From: Cardinalis cardinalis
Taxonomy: Eukaryota > Chordata > Aves > Passeriformes > Cardinalidae
Assembly: GCA_014549065.1 (NCBI GenBank)
Contig: JACDOX010000385.1
Span: forward strand, 186,001-250,000
Length of the DNA stretch: 64,000 nt
Direction of reading: 5' to 3'
Part shown: positions 11,701 through 21,319 of the stretch, piece by piece
How the letters are laid out: each line of letters begins with the position of its first letter
Position numbering within the stretch: the first letter of the stretch is position 1
The notes under the pieces: generated by a model
Told to the model about the DNA's origin: nothing
The model's input: the letters and a program-made list of their open reading frames with translations, nothing else
The model's database searches: none
Program-made: the position numbers and the translations under genes

Positions 11701-13766
11701 TTCGGGACAGGCCTTTGGCCTGTGGGCCCTGCGGCAGCAGGGCGGCCTTTCACAAAGTCGTGTTCCGCACAGGCCGAAAAAATGCGGAGCCTGACTGAAA
11801 CTCTTGTGGAGCTGCTGGAGGAAGATGATAGCGACATCATCAGGATGACCATTCTTCTACTCAGATATTTGCTCCTGCATAATGGCGCCCCAATACCCAC
11901 CCCCATCGCCCTGCAGCTGGCCGAAGCGCTCCTGCCACTCTTTGACTGCGTAAGGCTCTGTGCCCACAGCCACGGCCGCTGGCTGCTGCCCGGACACTTG
12001 GTGCCCTGTGCAGATGCAGGCCTGTGCCTCGTGGGCCTGACGCAGCTGATGCTGAGGTCTTTTGCCTTTGCTTTCACACAGGATGATATCCAGGTGCAGC
12101 TGAACTCCATGTCTGTCTTTCAAGAGATGCTGGATTTATTAACAGGAGAGGGAAGAAAGGCCCTGAAGTCTCACGTGCGCCAGAGCCTGCTGCCACTCTA
12201 CTTCCACTGCCACAACGAGAATCAGATTGTTGCTGAGGTCAGGACTTGTGGCCAGCTGCTGTCCCCCTGCCAGGGGCTTGGGCTGCCTCCTGCCCTGGCA
12301 CCTTGTGGGCTGCAGCCTCCTCCAGCCCGTGGCACTGGGATGCTCCTGGGCCCTGGCCTGTGGGGCCATCTGTGCCTCTCTGCTGCTCTCCAGGCCTCCC
12401 AGGAAACGCTGTGTTCTTCAGCCAGATTCCTGAAGAGGAGGGATATTGAAGAAATGCAACACGTGGATCAGAGCTTTGGCGAGTGCCTGGTAAGAGTGGC
12501 CGAGAACTCCCAGCCTCAGCCTGGAGAAGGCCCCTGAGGGCGCTGGCAGAGTGTGGGACGGGCAGCTGTGCCTGCTGCTGCACCCCGAGGCCGCATGGGC
12601 TCTTCTCTAGGCTCCTGTGGGCCTGAGCCGGGTGCCCACGGAGCCCTGGCCCGGCAGGGCTGCGGGGCGGCACCGCGGCTCCCNGGGCAGCAGCCAGCCC
12701 TCTGCCCCCTCCCCTCAGGACCTCAGCGCCAGCGGCTGCTGGCCGCACCTCAGGGCTGGGCGGGCAGGGGAGGCCGGGGCCGGGCGCAGGCAGCCCCCCA
12801 CCCAGGGGCTGAGCCCACGCCAACCCTTCCCTCCTGCCGCTCTCTCCAGCTGGCAGGGGACAGGAGCCGAGCGGCCGAGCACCTGCGCCGGGCCCTGCGC
12901 TACCTGCAGAGCCCACAGGAGCCCCTGCGAGCGGCGGCCGTCAGCTTCATGGGTGAGCCACGAGCCCGGGCTCCCTCCCCAGCCTGCCGCAGCTCGGCCC
13001 CGGCCCCGCCTGCTGCCCCGGCAGGGCCACCCGGGCCCGGCACCGTGGAGCCTCGCCTGGCCTCGGCGCTGCTGCCGCCCTCTGGCAGCCATGCCCTTGG
13101 GTGGCAGCGTGCGCCAAGGGCCCGGGCTGAGCCCTGCCGGGCCGGCTGAGCAGGCCGTGTGGCCGCAGCGCCGGCAGCGCCGCTGGCAGGGAGCTGTGCC
13201 GCTGGGGCCGTGACAGGCTCTGTGTTCACAGGGATGGCCGGGCGGCACCTCAGGGGGCAGCAGCAAGAGCTCCAGCTGATCTGCACTGGTGAGTGAGTGA
13301 CGCCAGCGGGCTGACCGCGGCGGATGGCGGGGGCAGCTGCAAGCCCTGCTCCAGCTGCGGAGGACTCTACTCCTGTGGGCAGAGCACACACAGGTTTCAG
13401 GGCCACGTGTGGCGGCATTCGTGGCCAGCACCTTCGGGCTGATCCCCTTGCCCCCTGCTCCCTGCGGGCCGTGGCAAAAGCCGGCCAGGATGGCCCTGGC
13501 AGGGGGCTCTCCTCGGCTCCCTGCACATCCAGCATCTGACCTTGGCTCTGTTCCTCTCTCTTGCAGCCCTTGAGGAAATGGCATATGACAGCAGTCCTGC
13601 AATCAGAAATGCTGCAATTGAATCTTGTTTACTTCTCCGGGCCGTACAGAGAGCTCCCTACTCCGCATGGCGTGAGCTGCAGGATCGATTCCGCAGTGCA
13701 TGGAAGAAACGGCCTCGTCTGTGTGGCACTGCCTTGCTGTTCTGCTGGNGCTCCCCGGAGACATGA
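8732..13766 (+). CDS. maestro heat-like repeat (MROH-like) protein, 15 exons
   Basis: Fifteen exons join in frame to 2001 nt (666 residues plus TGA): 8732-8852, 9111-9175, 9285-9434, 9620-9768, 10077-10224, 10469-10656, 10746-10883, 11165-11279, 11427-11564, 11773-11949, 12082-12237, 12394-12489, 12850-12952, 13232-13288, 13567-13766. Every intron is GT...AG, phases match at every joint, and introns are only 89-360 bp. Residues 1-62 are acidic and glutamine-rich. From about 63 on the protein is a run of paired amphipathic helices of HEAT type. Landmarks are YIHQWLMA, LTEAQPND, TMWK-like AMWKTIMG, CPRL-type LPRILKVYFPRLFVHLL, RRALRYLQSPQEPLR and the C-terminal APYS...KRPRL block. This matches, from memory, the passerine-expanded MROH-like family. 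Mammalian MROH1/2/7 are about twice as long. HEAT solenoids bind proteins; no catalytic residues are expected, and the cellular role is not known. Exon 11 uses a weak donor (GTCAGG). The ATG is the first in its frame after the tandem repeat. No break or missing exon was seen, so the gene appears functional. One N lies in the third codon-group before the stop. Confidence 0.88.
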
Positions 13767-14814
13767 TCTGAAAGACTCTGTCTGCTGGGGCCATTTGAGC
13801 CAGCAGGTTTTTTTGGGTNTTTTTGGTTTTTTTTCAAGATTTTGGTGTTTGTATTTTGACTTCTTTTGAGTAGGTAAATATAGATTATCTTACAATACAC
13901 AGAGTCCCAGGATCTTTCTTTTCCTGCACAGGGTCCCTGGGGCATAGGGGAAGAGGGGGAAAAGGGTGCTTGTGCTCAGCCAGCTGCCCAGGCGTGCAGT
14001 GCTGCAGGGAAAATGGCCCTTTTGGCCCCTTGGCCTTTGGTGGTTCTGCTGAAGCCTTTGTGCTGCCCACAGAGTGGCTGGGCAGGGGCCGGAGCTGCGG
14101 GGATCCCTGCAAGTGCAGTTCCTGGAGATGGCCACAAGCCCTGTGCCGGGCAGGAAGCGCCATCCGTGTCCTCCTGCCTGTCTGCTGCTGGCTGCATTGC
14201 TGAGGGCTCCCAGGTACCTCTGACTGGGGCTGCTCTGCAGCTGCCAAGGGGCTGCGGTGCTGCTGCCGGGCAGCTTGGCCAGGCTGGGGGAGAGCCTGAG
14301 GGGCTGAGGCACTGCTAAGCCCTGAGCAATTGGCTGGCACAGCCGTAAGCAGCCCCCTGGCAGCCGCCTTGATCCTGACAGCCGGCTGCTCTGGCGCTTC
14401 CTTGGTGGCCGCTTGGAGAGACCCCCTGGAATCAGGCGTGCAGCCCTGGTCCGGGCCTTTCAGGGCTGTGAGGCCAGCAGTTGTGGGGCTGGGCGTGTGC
14501 CCTCCCTGTGCTCCAGACTGGAGCCCCCCGCCCCTCAGCCTTGGGCATTGAGCTCCGCTGCCTGCTTGCCGAGTCTTGTTCCTGTTGCTGTNGGGGAGGC
14601 CGAGCTCTGTGGCTTTAGGCCCCATTGAGCCACAAGAGCAGCAGCTTTCAGCCCACAGGGGCCACAGAAAGGCCCTCTTGGACAAAGGGCATTCCTGTCC
14701 TTCCCAGGGATGACAGGCACACATGAGAGTGGAGCGGGCACCTTCAGGGTGCCACGCTGGCTTTGCACTGGGCCTTGTCTGGAGGGCCTTTCTTCCCTCT
14801 TCAGTAAGATCTGT
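13767..14814. other. 3' flank / 3' UTR of the MROH-like gene
   Basis: After the stop at 13764-13766 come T- and G-rich tracts (about 13806-13845), then GC-rich unique sequence to the first LTR. I found no canonical AATAAA in this stretch. The first ones downstream lie inside the LTR at about 15285. Transcripts could therefore end at a variant signal here or use the LTR signal. A minus-strand open frame (13885-14724) is compositionally biased and was not accepted as a gene. Confidence 0.45.
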
Positions 14815-15345
14815 TGTTGGAATCCATAAAAATCAGAGGGTTTTAGGAAAGCTAAGAAAGCAGGCCTTAAGCAGAAGTTATGGGAACAGACGCTAAAGCA
14901 GCGAAAAAAGTTTTCTAAGTTAGTGCAGACGTGGGAAATAGAACCATTAGTCCGTGTTGAGTAACTTTCTATGTTGCAACAAGTTTATTTAATGTATATT
15001 TTAGAAGGTTAATTATGAATGGGTCTCTGTGCTTAGGCTTCTATGAACAAGCTATTGTGCTAAAGAATAAGTTTTTATTGTTTCAACCAGAATTACGTAT
15101 GCTTCAATATTATCGGATAGAACTATTGTCAATATGCTTTTCCTCTATGTGATTGGCTGAAACCTTCTCTGAGACTGTCTTATGCTATGCTGTAACATTA
15201 AGTTTCTTTGGCATTCTGTTAAAACAGTGAGATGGTCACATCCTTTTGTCTCCATTGTAAAAACAATGAGACTGATGCGAAAAATAAACCTGTCAAGGAA
15301 CTGATTCCAGTTGCCCCGTCCCGTTTGTGCTGTAAATAAACTGGT
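14815..15345 (+). mobile_element. solo LTR, plus orientation (left arm of inverted pair)
   Basis: It starts TGTTGGAATCCATAAAAAT and contains a CCAAT-type GTGATTGGCTG. Near its end it carries AAAAATAAACC followed by GTTGCCCCGTCC. The entire block recurs in reverse complement at 16063-16600 with roughly 85-90 percent identity by eye. The TG start, late AATAAA and lack of coding sequence fit a solitary LTR. It follows the MROH-like gene by about 1 kb in the same orientation. The exact 3' end is uncertain (15342-15356). Confidence 0.65.
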
Positions 15346-15383
15346 TTTTGATGCCATATTGGCAATCTGCCATGCGGCTGCAT

Positions 15384-16060
15384 GTATAGATACACATTAT
15401 ATATATATATATATATATTTTTATATATATATAAATATATATATATATTTATATTTTATATAAATATATATATATTTTATATAAATAGAAATATAAATAT
15501 AAAAAAAAATATATATATATATATATATTCACACTGTAAACAAATTTGACATACCACAACCATATTGAAAAGTGATCCTTAAATAATCTAAGTGCTGGGA
15601 CTAAATAACTCCTAGGGGTGGGTATGTATGAATATACGGTATACGTGTATATATATAGCTCAATATCAGTGTGTATAATGCATAGATATCAATATAGACA
15701 TAGCCCATTACAGGCCTACACATGTGTCTATATATTTAGGTCATTATCAGCATATACTTAATGGATGCAAATGTAATATAAATATGAATCTATTATCAGA
15801 ATATATTTTATCAGTGTATATGTGTAAGTATACACATATACATGTACACATATATATTTATATATATGTATGTAAAATACACCTATATTTTATGTATATT
15901 CACATGTATTTATATCTATATTACAGCCCTAAAAAACAAGACACGTTTGTACATAGTGTACACAAACTTGGCATACCACTAACATATTCACAAATGAGCC
16001 TTGAATCATCTATCTGCTGTGAGAAACTCACTTCTAGTGGCACTATTGCCATTTGCACAC
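15384..16060. repeat. compound satellite block, right copy
   Basis: It begins with about 145 bases of TA-rich microsatellite (15391-15530). Two more satellite cores follow, at about 15530-15620 and 15921-16045, in the same orientation as the left block. A partial core with GCCCATTACAGGCCTAC lies near 15707. Shared landmarks include GTGTACACAAACTTGGCATACCA, CCTTAAATAATCT and GGTCATTATCAG. The block is sandwiched between the two inverted LTR copies. More AT satellite-like sequence continues beyond the right LTR to about 16760. Confidence 0.75.
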
Positions 16061-16062
16061 TG

Positions 16063-16600
16063 GCAGTTTATATACAGACACGAACAGGACGGGGCAACTG
16101 GAATCAGTTCCTTGAGTGGTTTATTTTCAAACATCAGTCTCAGAACATTGTTATGACAATGGAGACAGAAGATGTGACCAGCTCACTGTTTCAACAGAAT
16201 GCCAAAGAATCTTAAAAGTAACAACATACCATAAGACAGTCTCAATCTCAGTTTTAGCCATTCACATAGAGGAAANGCATATTGACAGTAGTTCTATCCA
16301 ATAATCTTGAAGCATACATCATTCTGGTTAAAACAATAACGGCTTATTCTCAAACACAATGGCTCACTTATAAAAGACAAAGCACAGAGCTCTATTCATA
16401 ATTAACCTTCTAAAATATACATTAATAAACTTGTTGCAACTTAGAAAGCTAACTAACATAGGCCTATTGTTCTATTTCTCATGTCTGCGCTACAGCTTAG
16501 AAAACTTTTTGCTGCCTTAGCATTTGTTCCCATAACTACTGCCTGAGGCCTGCTTTTCTACCACTTTCCTAAAACCTTCTGATTTTTATGGATTCCAACA
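16063..16600 (-). mobile_element. solo LTR, minus orientation (right arm of inverted pair)
   Basis: This is the reverse-complement copy of the LTR at 14815-15345, with the TGTTGG end at 16600 and the GTTGCCCCGTCC end near 16090. One N lies inside. It interrupts the satellite, since related AT repeats lie on both sides, so it was inserted after the array formed or moved with it. Confidence 0.65.
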
Positions 16601-16760
16601 ATTATATATGTGGATCTACATCAAGGTATACATATGTATGTGAATATAAATATGTATGTACATGTACATATGTGTGTATATATAAAGAGAAGTGTGCATT
16701 TATAAATACATAGAGAGGTGTATATATATACATATATATTCACATATATATATGTTTCTA
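16601..16760. repeat. AT-rich satellite remnant
   Basis: TATATG/GTATGTAC-type sequence resembles the spacer of the compound satellite and includes an AAGTGTGCATTTATA segment like GGTGTGCATTTATA near 4475. It marks the outer edge of the repeat block. The minus-strand acidic ORF remnants begin right after it. Confidence 0.55.
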
Positions 16761-16910
16761 TCAATTGAAACCTTACAGAAGAAGATACAGAAAAGAGGTG
16801 AAAGCCATTTATGTCATGAACAGTGGGTCACGGACTGTGGGCCTGCGTGGAGTACGTGTAGGGCAGAGTGTCTCTGGCAGCACTTCCTTTTCCATGCTTT
16901 CATCCTGCTC

Positions 16911-17670
16911 CTACTGCTCCTCGAATCCTCCCAGAATCATAAGCACGGCCTTAACCACCTCCACCCATCTGATGTCAATACAGTCCAGGAATACCAGAGC
17001 ATCAGCTCCTTGACTGTGCACACTGTGTGATGGCCCCTCTGTCCCTTCTGCTGGGACTGTTACCATCATCCCCTCACCAATGCCTTGTTCCAGGTCCCCC
17101 TGTTCTTCCATGAGCTCCTCAGACCCCTGGATCACAATTACAACTTTGCTCAGGAGCTCATCTACGGGGCTGTGTTAGGCCATCAGCTGTGGGGCTGTGC
17201 AGGGCATGTGCCAGGCTCACTGCCCCTGCTGCTCCAGCTCTTACTGCCAGCGCTGTGTCCGTGCTGTGTTCCACACACTCCTGCACTTCTCTCTGCTTGG
17301 TTCCCTGGATCACAATGGTAGCCTCACTCAGGAGCTCACTGCTGATATTCTGGCCTGTGTCCGGCAGATCCCGTGCACAGGCTGTGGGCTGCTGCTGTTC
17401 CTGCCCTCCTCTCCTGTGCATTGCAGTGAAGGCCCGCGGCAGAGCCCTTGGGGCACTCTTCAAGATGGACGTCCGTCTCTCTCGAGCCAGGGCATCGATG
17501 ACTGTGGGCAAAGGAGATCTGAAGGCAGGTTCTGCAGGTGGTCCTGCTTCTGTTGCTTCCTTCATGCTCACTTTGCCTTGGGCAGCAGTTAAGGCCTTCT
17601 GCAGAACGCTCAGTGCCTTCCTGCGCGACATCTGGGTCTCTTGAGCCAGGGCATCCAGGAGAGTAGACAA
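16911..17670 (-). pseudogene. frame-shifted downstream part of the acidic-repeat gene
   Basis: Two minus-strand frames follow the 362-codon ORF. The first (170 codons, 17158-17670) contains two related helices, LLDALAQETQMSRRKAL and VIDALARERRTSILKSA, then ELLSEATIVIQG. The second (17135-16911, another frame) contains ELLSKVVIVIQGSEEL and ends shortly before the satellite edge. The two IVIQG modules are duplicates 178 bases apart, a spacing that itself breaks the frame. Helical leucine-rich segments suggest former coding. The frame breaks and the abrupt end at repeats suggest a truncated pseudogene, though missed splicing cannot be excluded. Confidence 0.4.
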
Positions 17671-18698
17671 AGGGATGGTGTGGGTGATGGCGTGCCCGGG
17701 TCTGGGACAGCTGCTCCCTGCTCCCTTACCAGAGAGGGCTTTTCCTGAGCTTCTGGAGTGGCAATGGCTGCGCTACCTTCTCCTTCATGCTCTTCAGCTG
17801 GGGGGCATTCCTTGTCCTGAGGTCCTTCCCATGTGCCACTTGGTACTGTTGCCTCATCTGTGGGGAAGGCAGTCTCCTCCTTGGCACCAGGGTGGGAGCC
17901 CTTGTTGTCCTGCAGTCCCAAGGATTTGACAAGGTGATGGACAGAACAGGATCCAATGCCATCTGTCCCTTGGAACAGCTCTCTGCCTATTGTGTCTTCC
18001 CACCCCTCTCCCTCAGTCACCTCAACATCAAGGGCATCTTCCCACTCCTCTTCCTCGAACAGCTCTTTATCAAGGGCGTCTTCCCACTCCTCTTCCTCAG
18101 ACAGCTCTGGATCAAGGGCCCATTCACACTCCTGCTCCTTGGTCCAGGACATCTGCTCATTGCTTGCAGCCTGGGCTCCCAGCTGTTCCAGCAGCACCTG
18201 ACGGTTTGTGGTGCCCTCAGTGAACCTCCTACATGTCACCTGTGGCTGCTGTGGTGCAGTGTAGCCCATCGTCCAGGGCAGGCTTGTGCTCCTGTTCCGT
18301 CCGGTCTCAGGCTGTCCTATCCTGTAATTGGCACTTACCTGCCCAGGTGTGTCATCAAGGGCCCCAGAATGCCTAAGGGAGGAATCCTGACCTTGTCTCT
18401 GTGGCTCTCTGTCCTCCATGCCATCCTGCTGCTGCGGCCAGCCATGGGCCCAGGAACTCCTGCCCGGCTCCTCTGAGGGCCTCCTTGTGAAGGACACAAC
18501 GACCTCCTTCAAAACAGGCCCGCACCTCCAAGGGCTTTGCTGGCACTCAAGGAGCACAGACAGCCCTGCCTGCTGCTGCTGCTGTGACGCTTCCTGCTGC
18601 TGCTGGCCTGTCCCTGCATCTGCATCCCTGCTTGGGGAAGCTGATACAGATACGGGGCCCACCAGGGCCAGCTTTGCTGCTGGCCGCTCCTCCTGCAT
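17610..18698 (-). CDS. uncharacterised Q-rich/acidic-repeat protein, 362 codons
   Basis: I do not recognise the family. The ATG at 18698 has an in-frame TAG two codons upstream, so the start is well bounded unless it is spliced. Residues 31-43 are a glutamine-rich run. Residues 191-244 hold an imperfect 14-residue repeat of the type EEWEDALDxELFEE (four units), visible as 42-bp DNA repeats at about 17966-18128. The first residues (AAKLALVGP) resemble the MROH exon-1 segment PKLALVEQ, a short match that may be chance. Codon 324 overlaps a GTAAGG (17729 downward) that could be a splice donor, so the last about 39 residues may not be real. The ORF is convergent to the MROH-like gene and lies in the same GC-rich island. 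An uninterrupted 1.1-kb frame with phased repeats argues for recent coding function. Confidence 0.45.
   Translation of the reverse strand: MQEERPAAKLALVGPVSVSASPSRDADAGTGQQQQEASQQQQQAGLSVLLECQQSPWRCGPVLKEVVVSFTRRPSEEPGRSSWAHGWPQQQDGMEDREPQRQGQDSSLRHSGALDDTPGQVSANYRIGQPETGRNRSTSLPWTMGYTAPQQPQVTCRRFTEGTTNRQVLLEQLGAQAASNEQMSWTKEQECEWALDPELSEEEEWEDALDKELFEEEEWEDALDVEVTEGEGWEDTIGRELFQGTDGIGSCSVHHLVKSLGLQDNKGSHPGAKEETAFPTDEATVPSGTWEGPQDKECPPAEEHEGEGSAAIATPEAQEKPSLVREQGAAVPDPGTPSPTPSLCLLSWMPWLKRPRCRAGRH
17966..18128 (-). repeat. 42-bp coding tandem repeat (acidic 14-mer)
   Basis: Two nearly identical 42-base copies are flanked by two diverged ones inside the minus-strand ORF. Each encodes an EWEDALD-type acidic unit. 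The period is a multiple of three, so the frame is preserved across the copies. Confidence 0.8.
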
Positions 18699-18719
18699 GC
18701 TGGTCTAGGGCGTCCTGTG

Positions 18720-20640
18720 CCGCAGACCTGTCACTGTCACTCTGATGAACTCTGCCTCACAAGAGAGCTGCCCTCCTAGGACCGGGCACCCCGGGCCTCT
18801 CTGCCCCTTAAGCATCCTCACTGTCAGGGCAGGGCCCGGCATCACAATGGTCTCTGCTTATTATGGCCACCGCATCACACAGGGCCACTGTCACACACAG
18901 CCACACCCCAGTTTGGCCTTTCTGTTCCCTAATGCAGTCTTAAGAAAGACAATGACGGTTTAAATCATACACGAACAAGCAGAGATGAAACATACAGCTT
19001 CTGTACTTTTTCCTTTTCTACTTTGCTACCTCTTGGCTCAGCAGGAAGGACCCAAGTAAATAGCAGTCCAGAACTATGAGAAATGAAGAGGAAGGAGATG
19101 ATGTTATTTAATCCCATGTTTGTCCAACAAACACTCCTCATCTTCCAGCAGCAGCTTAATACGTTTTATTTGGGAAGCAAGAAATCCTCAGCCAGTGTAG
19201 GATGTCATGACTGTATCATGAGTTCCTCCACATGCTCCTGCCTCCGGAGTTCACATCTTCCTTTGGCTTTCCCAGCCACTTACAAGCTTTTTCGGACTCT
19301 CCCTGACATCCACTCATTCAAAGTCCTGCCAAAATTCAGGATCTCTTCTGTATTGCTGTAAAGGCTGTTGGAGGCTGCACTCTGCACTGTGGCACACCCG
19401 ACACTGCCCTTTGGAGGACTTCCAGACCTGGACACCTCTCCCTTTTGTGGAATTCTCAAGCAGAAGTGACTTGAGCTCAACAAACCAGCCTTTGACTGGG
19501 GATGCCTCTAAATAACTGGAATCCTTTCCATTGCCTTATCCTGTCCAAGACACTTTTCTTCAACACGCTAAAGAGGACACACAAGTCAGGTCAAAACTCA
19601 AGGATTTTTTTTTTTTTTGCCCCATTTGCCCTTGAGAATTTAAAAAAAGCCCCTTGGATCAAGGCATGCAAGCACTGCCAGGACACATTACAGAGACAGC
19701 TCTAGATGGTGGAAAAGCTGTGGTGGTAACAGGGCCTCATTCCCAACAGAAGCTAAACAAATTGTTTGCGTTGGTGCTTGAACCCAACAAAAGATACAGC
19801 TTCTCCACCTTGACTGAAAACTGGGTTGGACTTAGCTGTATTTTCAGCTCTCAGTCCAGGTGATTGGCTCCCACAAGTGACATGCTCAAGAGATGTTCTT
19901 GAAGCTCAGGGACAGTAGGACAAGAAGTTTCTCTCTTCCACTTCTGCACACATTATGTACCACTAGATGGCATTCAAAGCATGATCCATAAATTTCACTG
20001 AAGACTTGCCAGGATTTCCTTGACCTCATTAGTTATAAGTTAAGGGAAGGAGTTATGTGCCCAAAGACTATTGTGTTTTACTCTTTGAATGCTTAAATAA
20101 TGATATTGATGCCTCAAGGGAATCTTGAAACGAAAGTGGTCTGACTAAAGGCATTTCTCTCCCTACGGCGCTGTGAAAAGCCAGAATTGTGGATGAAATG
20201 AAATATAAAATAACCCAGACATGTCCCCAGGAAAAAAAATAAATAATGAAAATGGGGGTAAAAGTCGAAGTCTGTGGAGATGTAAGCTGCAAAAGTACAT
20301 TCTGTATACACATTCATAGCAAATATACGTATTTCATCCCTACACTTTTGTCTCTTGACACGGCCAAGAACAGAAAGCCTGGATTCCAAACAAAACCAAG
20401 CCTGGACAGACAACGTGAGCTCAAATTTTTTTTTTTATCTATCTGAAACTATTTTTGATTCATACAGAAAATAATTTCTATTTGAAACTACAGGATCCAT
20501 AGTTTAAAAACAGGAAGAATAAGGTCCTAATTACAGTACAATGCAGAAAAACACCCTCAAGTTTCTGCTTTCTCTGTCTTCTCAAAACTTCCTTCTCCTC
20601 TTCAGGCTCACACAATAAAAATACACATACCCAGCATTTC
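18720..20640. other. non-coding stretch, no recognised element
   Basis: GC content falls from the island level to AT-rich background at about 18.9 kb. Only short open frames without motifs are present. A T13 run lies at about 19606. I recognise no gene or repeat. Confidence 0.5.
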
Positions 20641-20649
20641 AAAGAGAAT

Positions 20650-21310
20650 ATGTGGTACCGTGGCCATCAGGAGATACCTCTGGCTAGCCCCATCTCCTGG
20701 GCTGTGCCAAGAGTAGCCACTCCCTATCCGCCCCTAGGGCCAGTCTGGGTAGCGGTGGGAGCAGGGCTGCTTGGTGCCCTGAAGCAGCAAGGCTGCTCTC
20801 TGTGGCTGCTGTTTTTAATCCCAGTCAAGAATCTGAGGCAAAGGAATAAGAGGGGACACTTGTATAGGCTCTCAAAGAGGTTTAATTCTTGAGAAGGGCC
20901 AAACGACAAAAAGAAAAAAAAAATACAGCCTTGCAACAACTTAAATACGGGGGAGGGTACAAGGGGAGGATACAAACTTCAACCAATTGCAGGATACCTG
21001 GGGAGGAGCACAGGGCGAAGAATACATTGTGACAGCCAATGGGGGACAATAGGGAAGGAGAACAGTTTAAACATACCAATGGGGTTTCAAGGGATACAGA
21101 ATAGACATAGAAGATTCTAGGAATAAAGGTGGGGCTACAGTGATGGGCGAGGGAGGTGGGCAGGGTTTCACTGACTGGCAGGGAAGGATTCAGAATAAAG
21201 GATTGGTCTTTGGGGAGATGGACAGGGAAATGGGAGGGTACAACTCTGGGGTGAACCAAACATGCATGGGGGACAACCGGAACAAACCATTTTTAACTTA
21301 TAAAAAGCAT
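20650..21310 (-). mobile_element. LTR-like promoter block, minus strand
   Basis: Read on the minus strand, three CCAAT-type boxes occur in order (CCCATTGGTATG, CCCATTGGCTG, GCAATTGGTTG). A TATTTAAG box follows (complement of 20940-20947). About 55 bases on is AATTAAA (complement of 20881-20887). GAGAGCCTATACAAGTGTCCCC comes next, and then a GC-rich tail. That spacing and order match retroviral U3-R-U5 organisation. Ends and target-site duplication were not resolved, and no retroviral genes are attached. Confidence 0.55.
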
Positions 21311-21319
21311 GCCATCACA

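Noticed and set aside
12553..13602. Long frames on both strands across exons 13-15
   Set aside because: Shadows of the GC-rich final exons and introns.
13885..14724. 279-codon minus-strand frame after the gene
   Set aside because: Low-complexity Q/P/A/S-rich composition, no family features; likely a GC-driven open frame.
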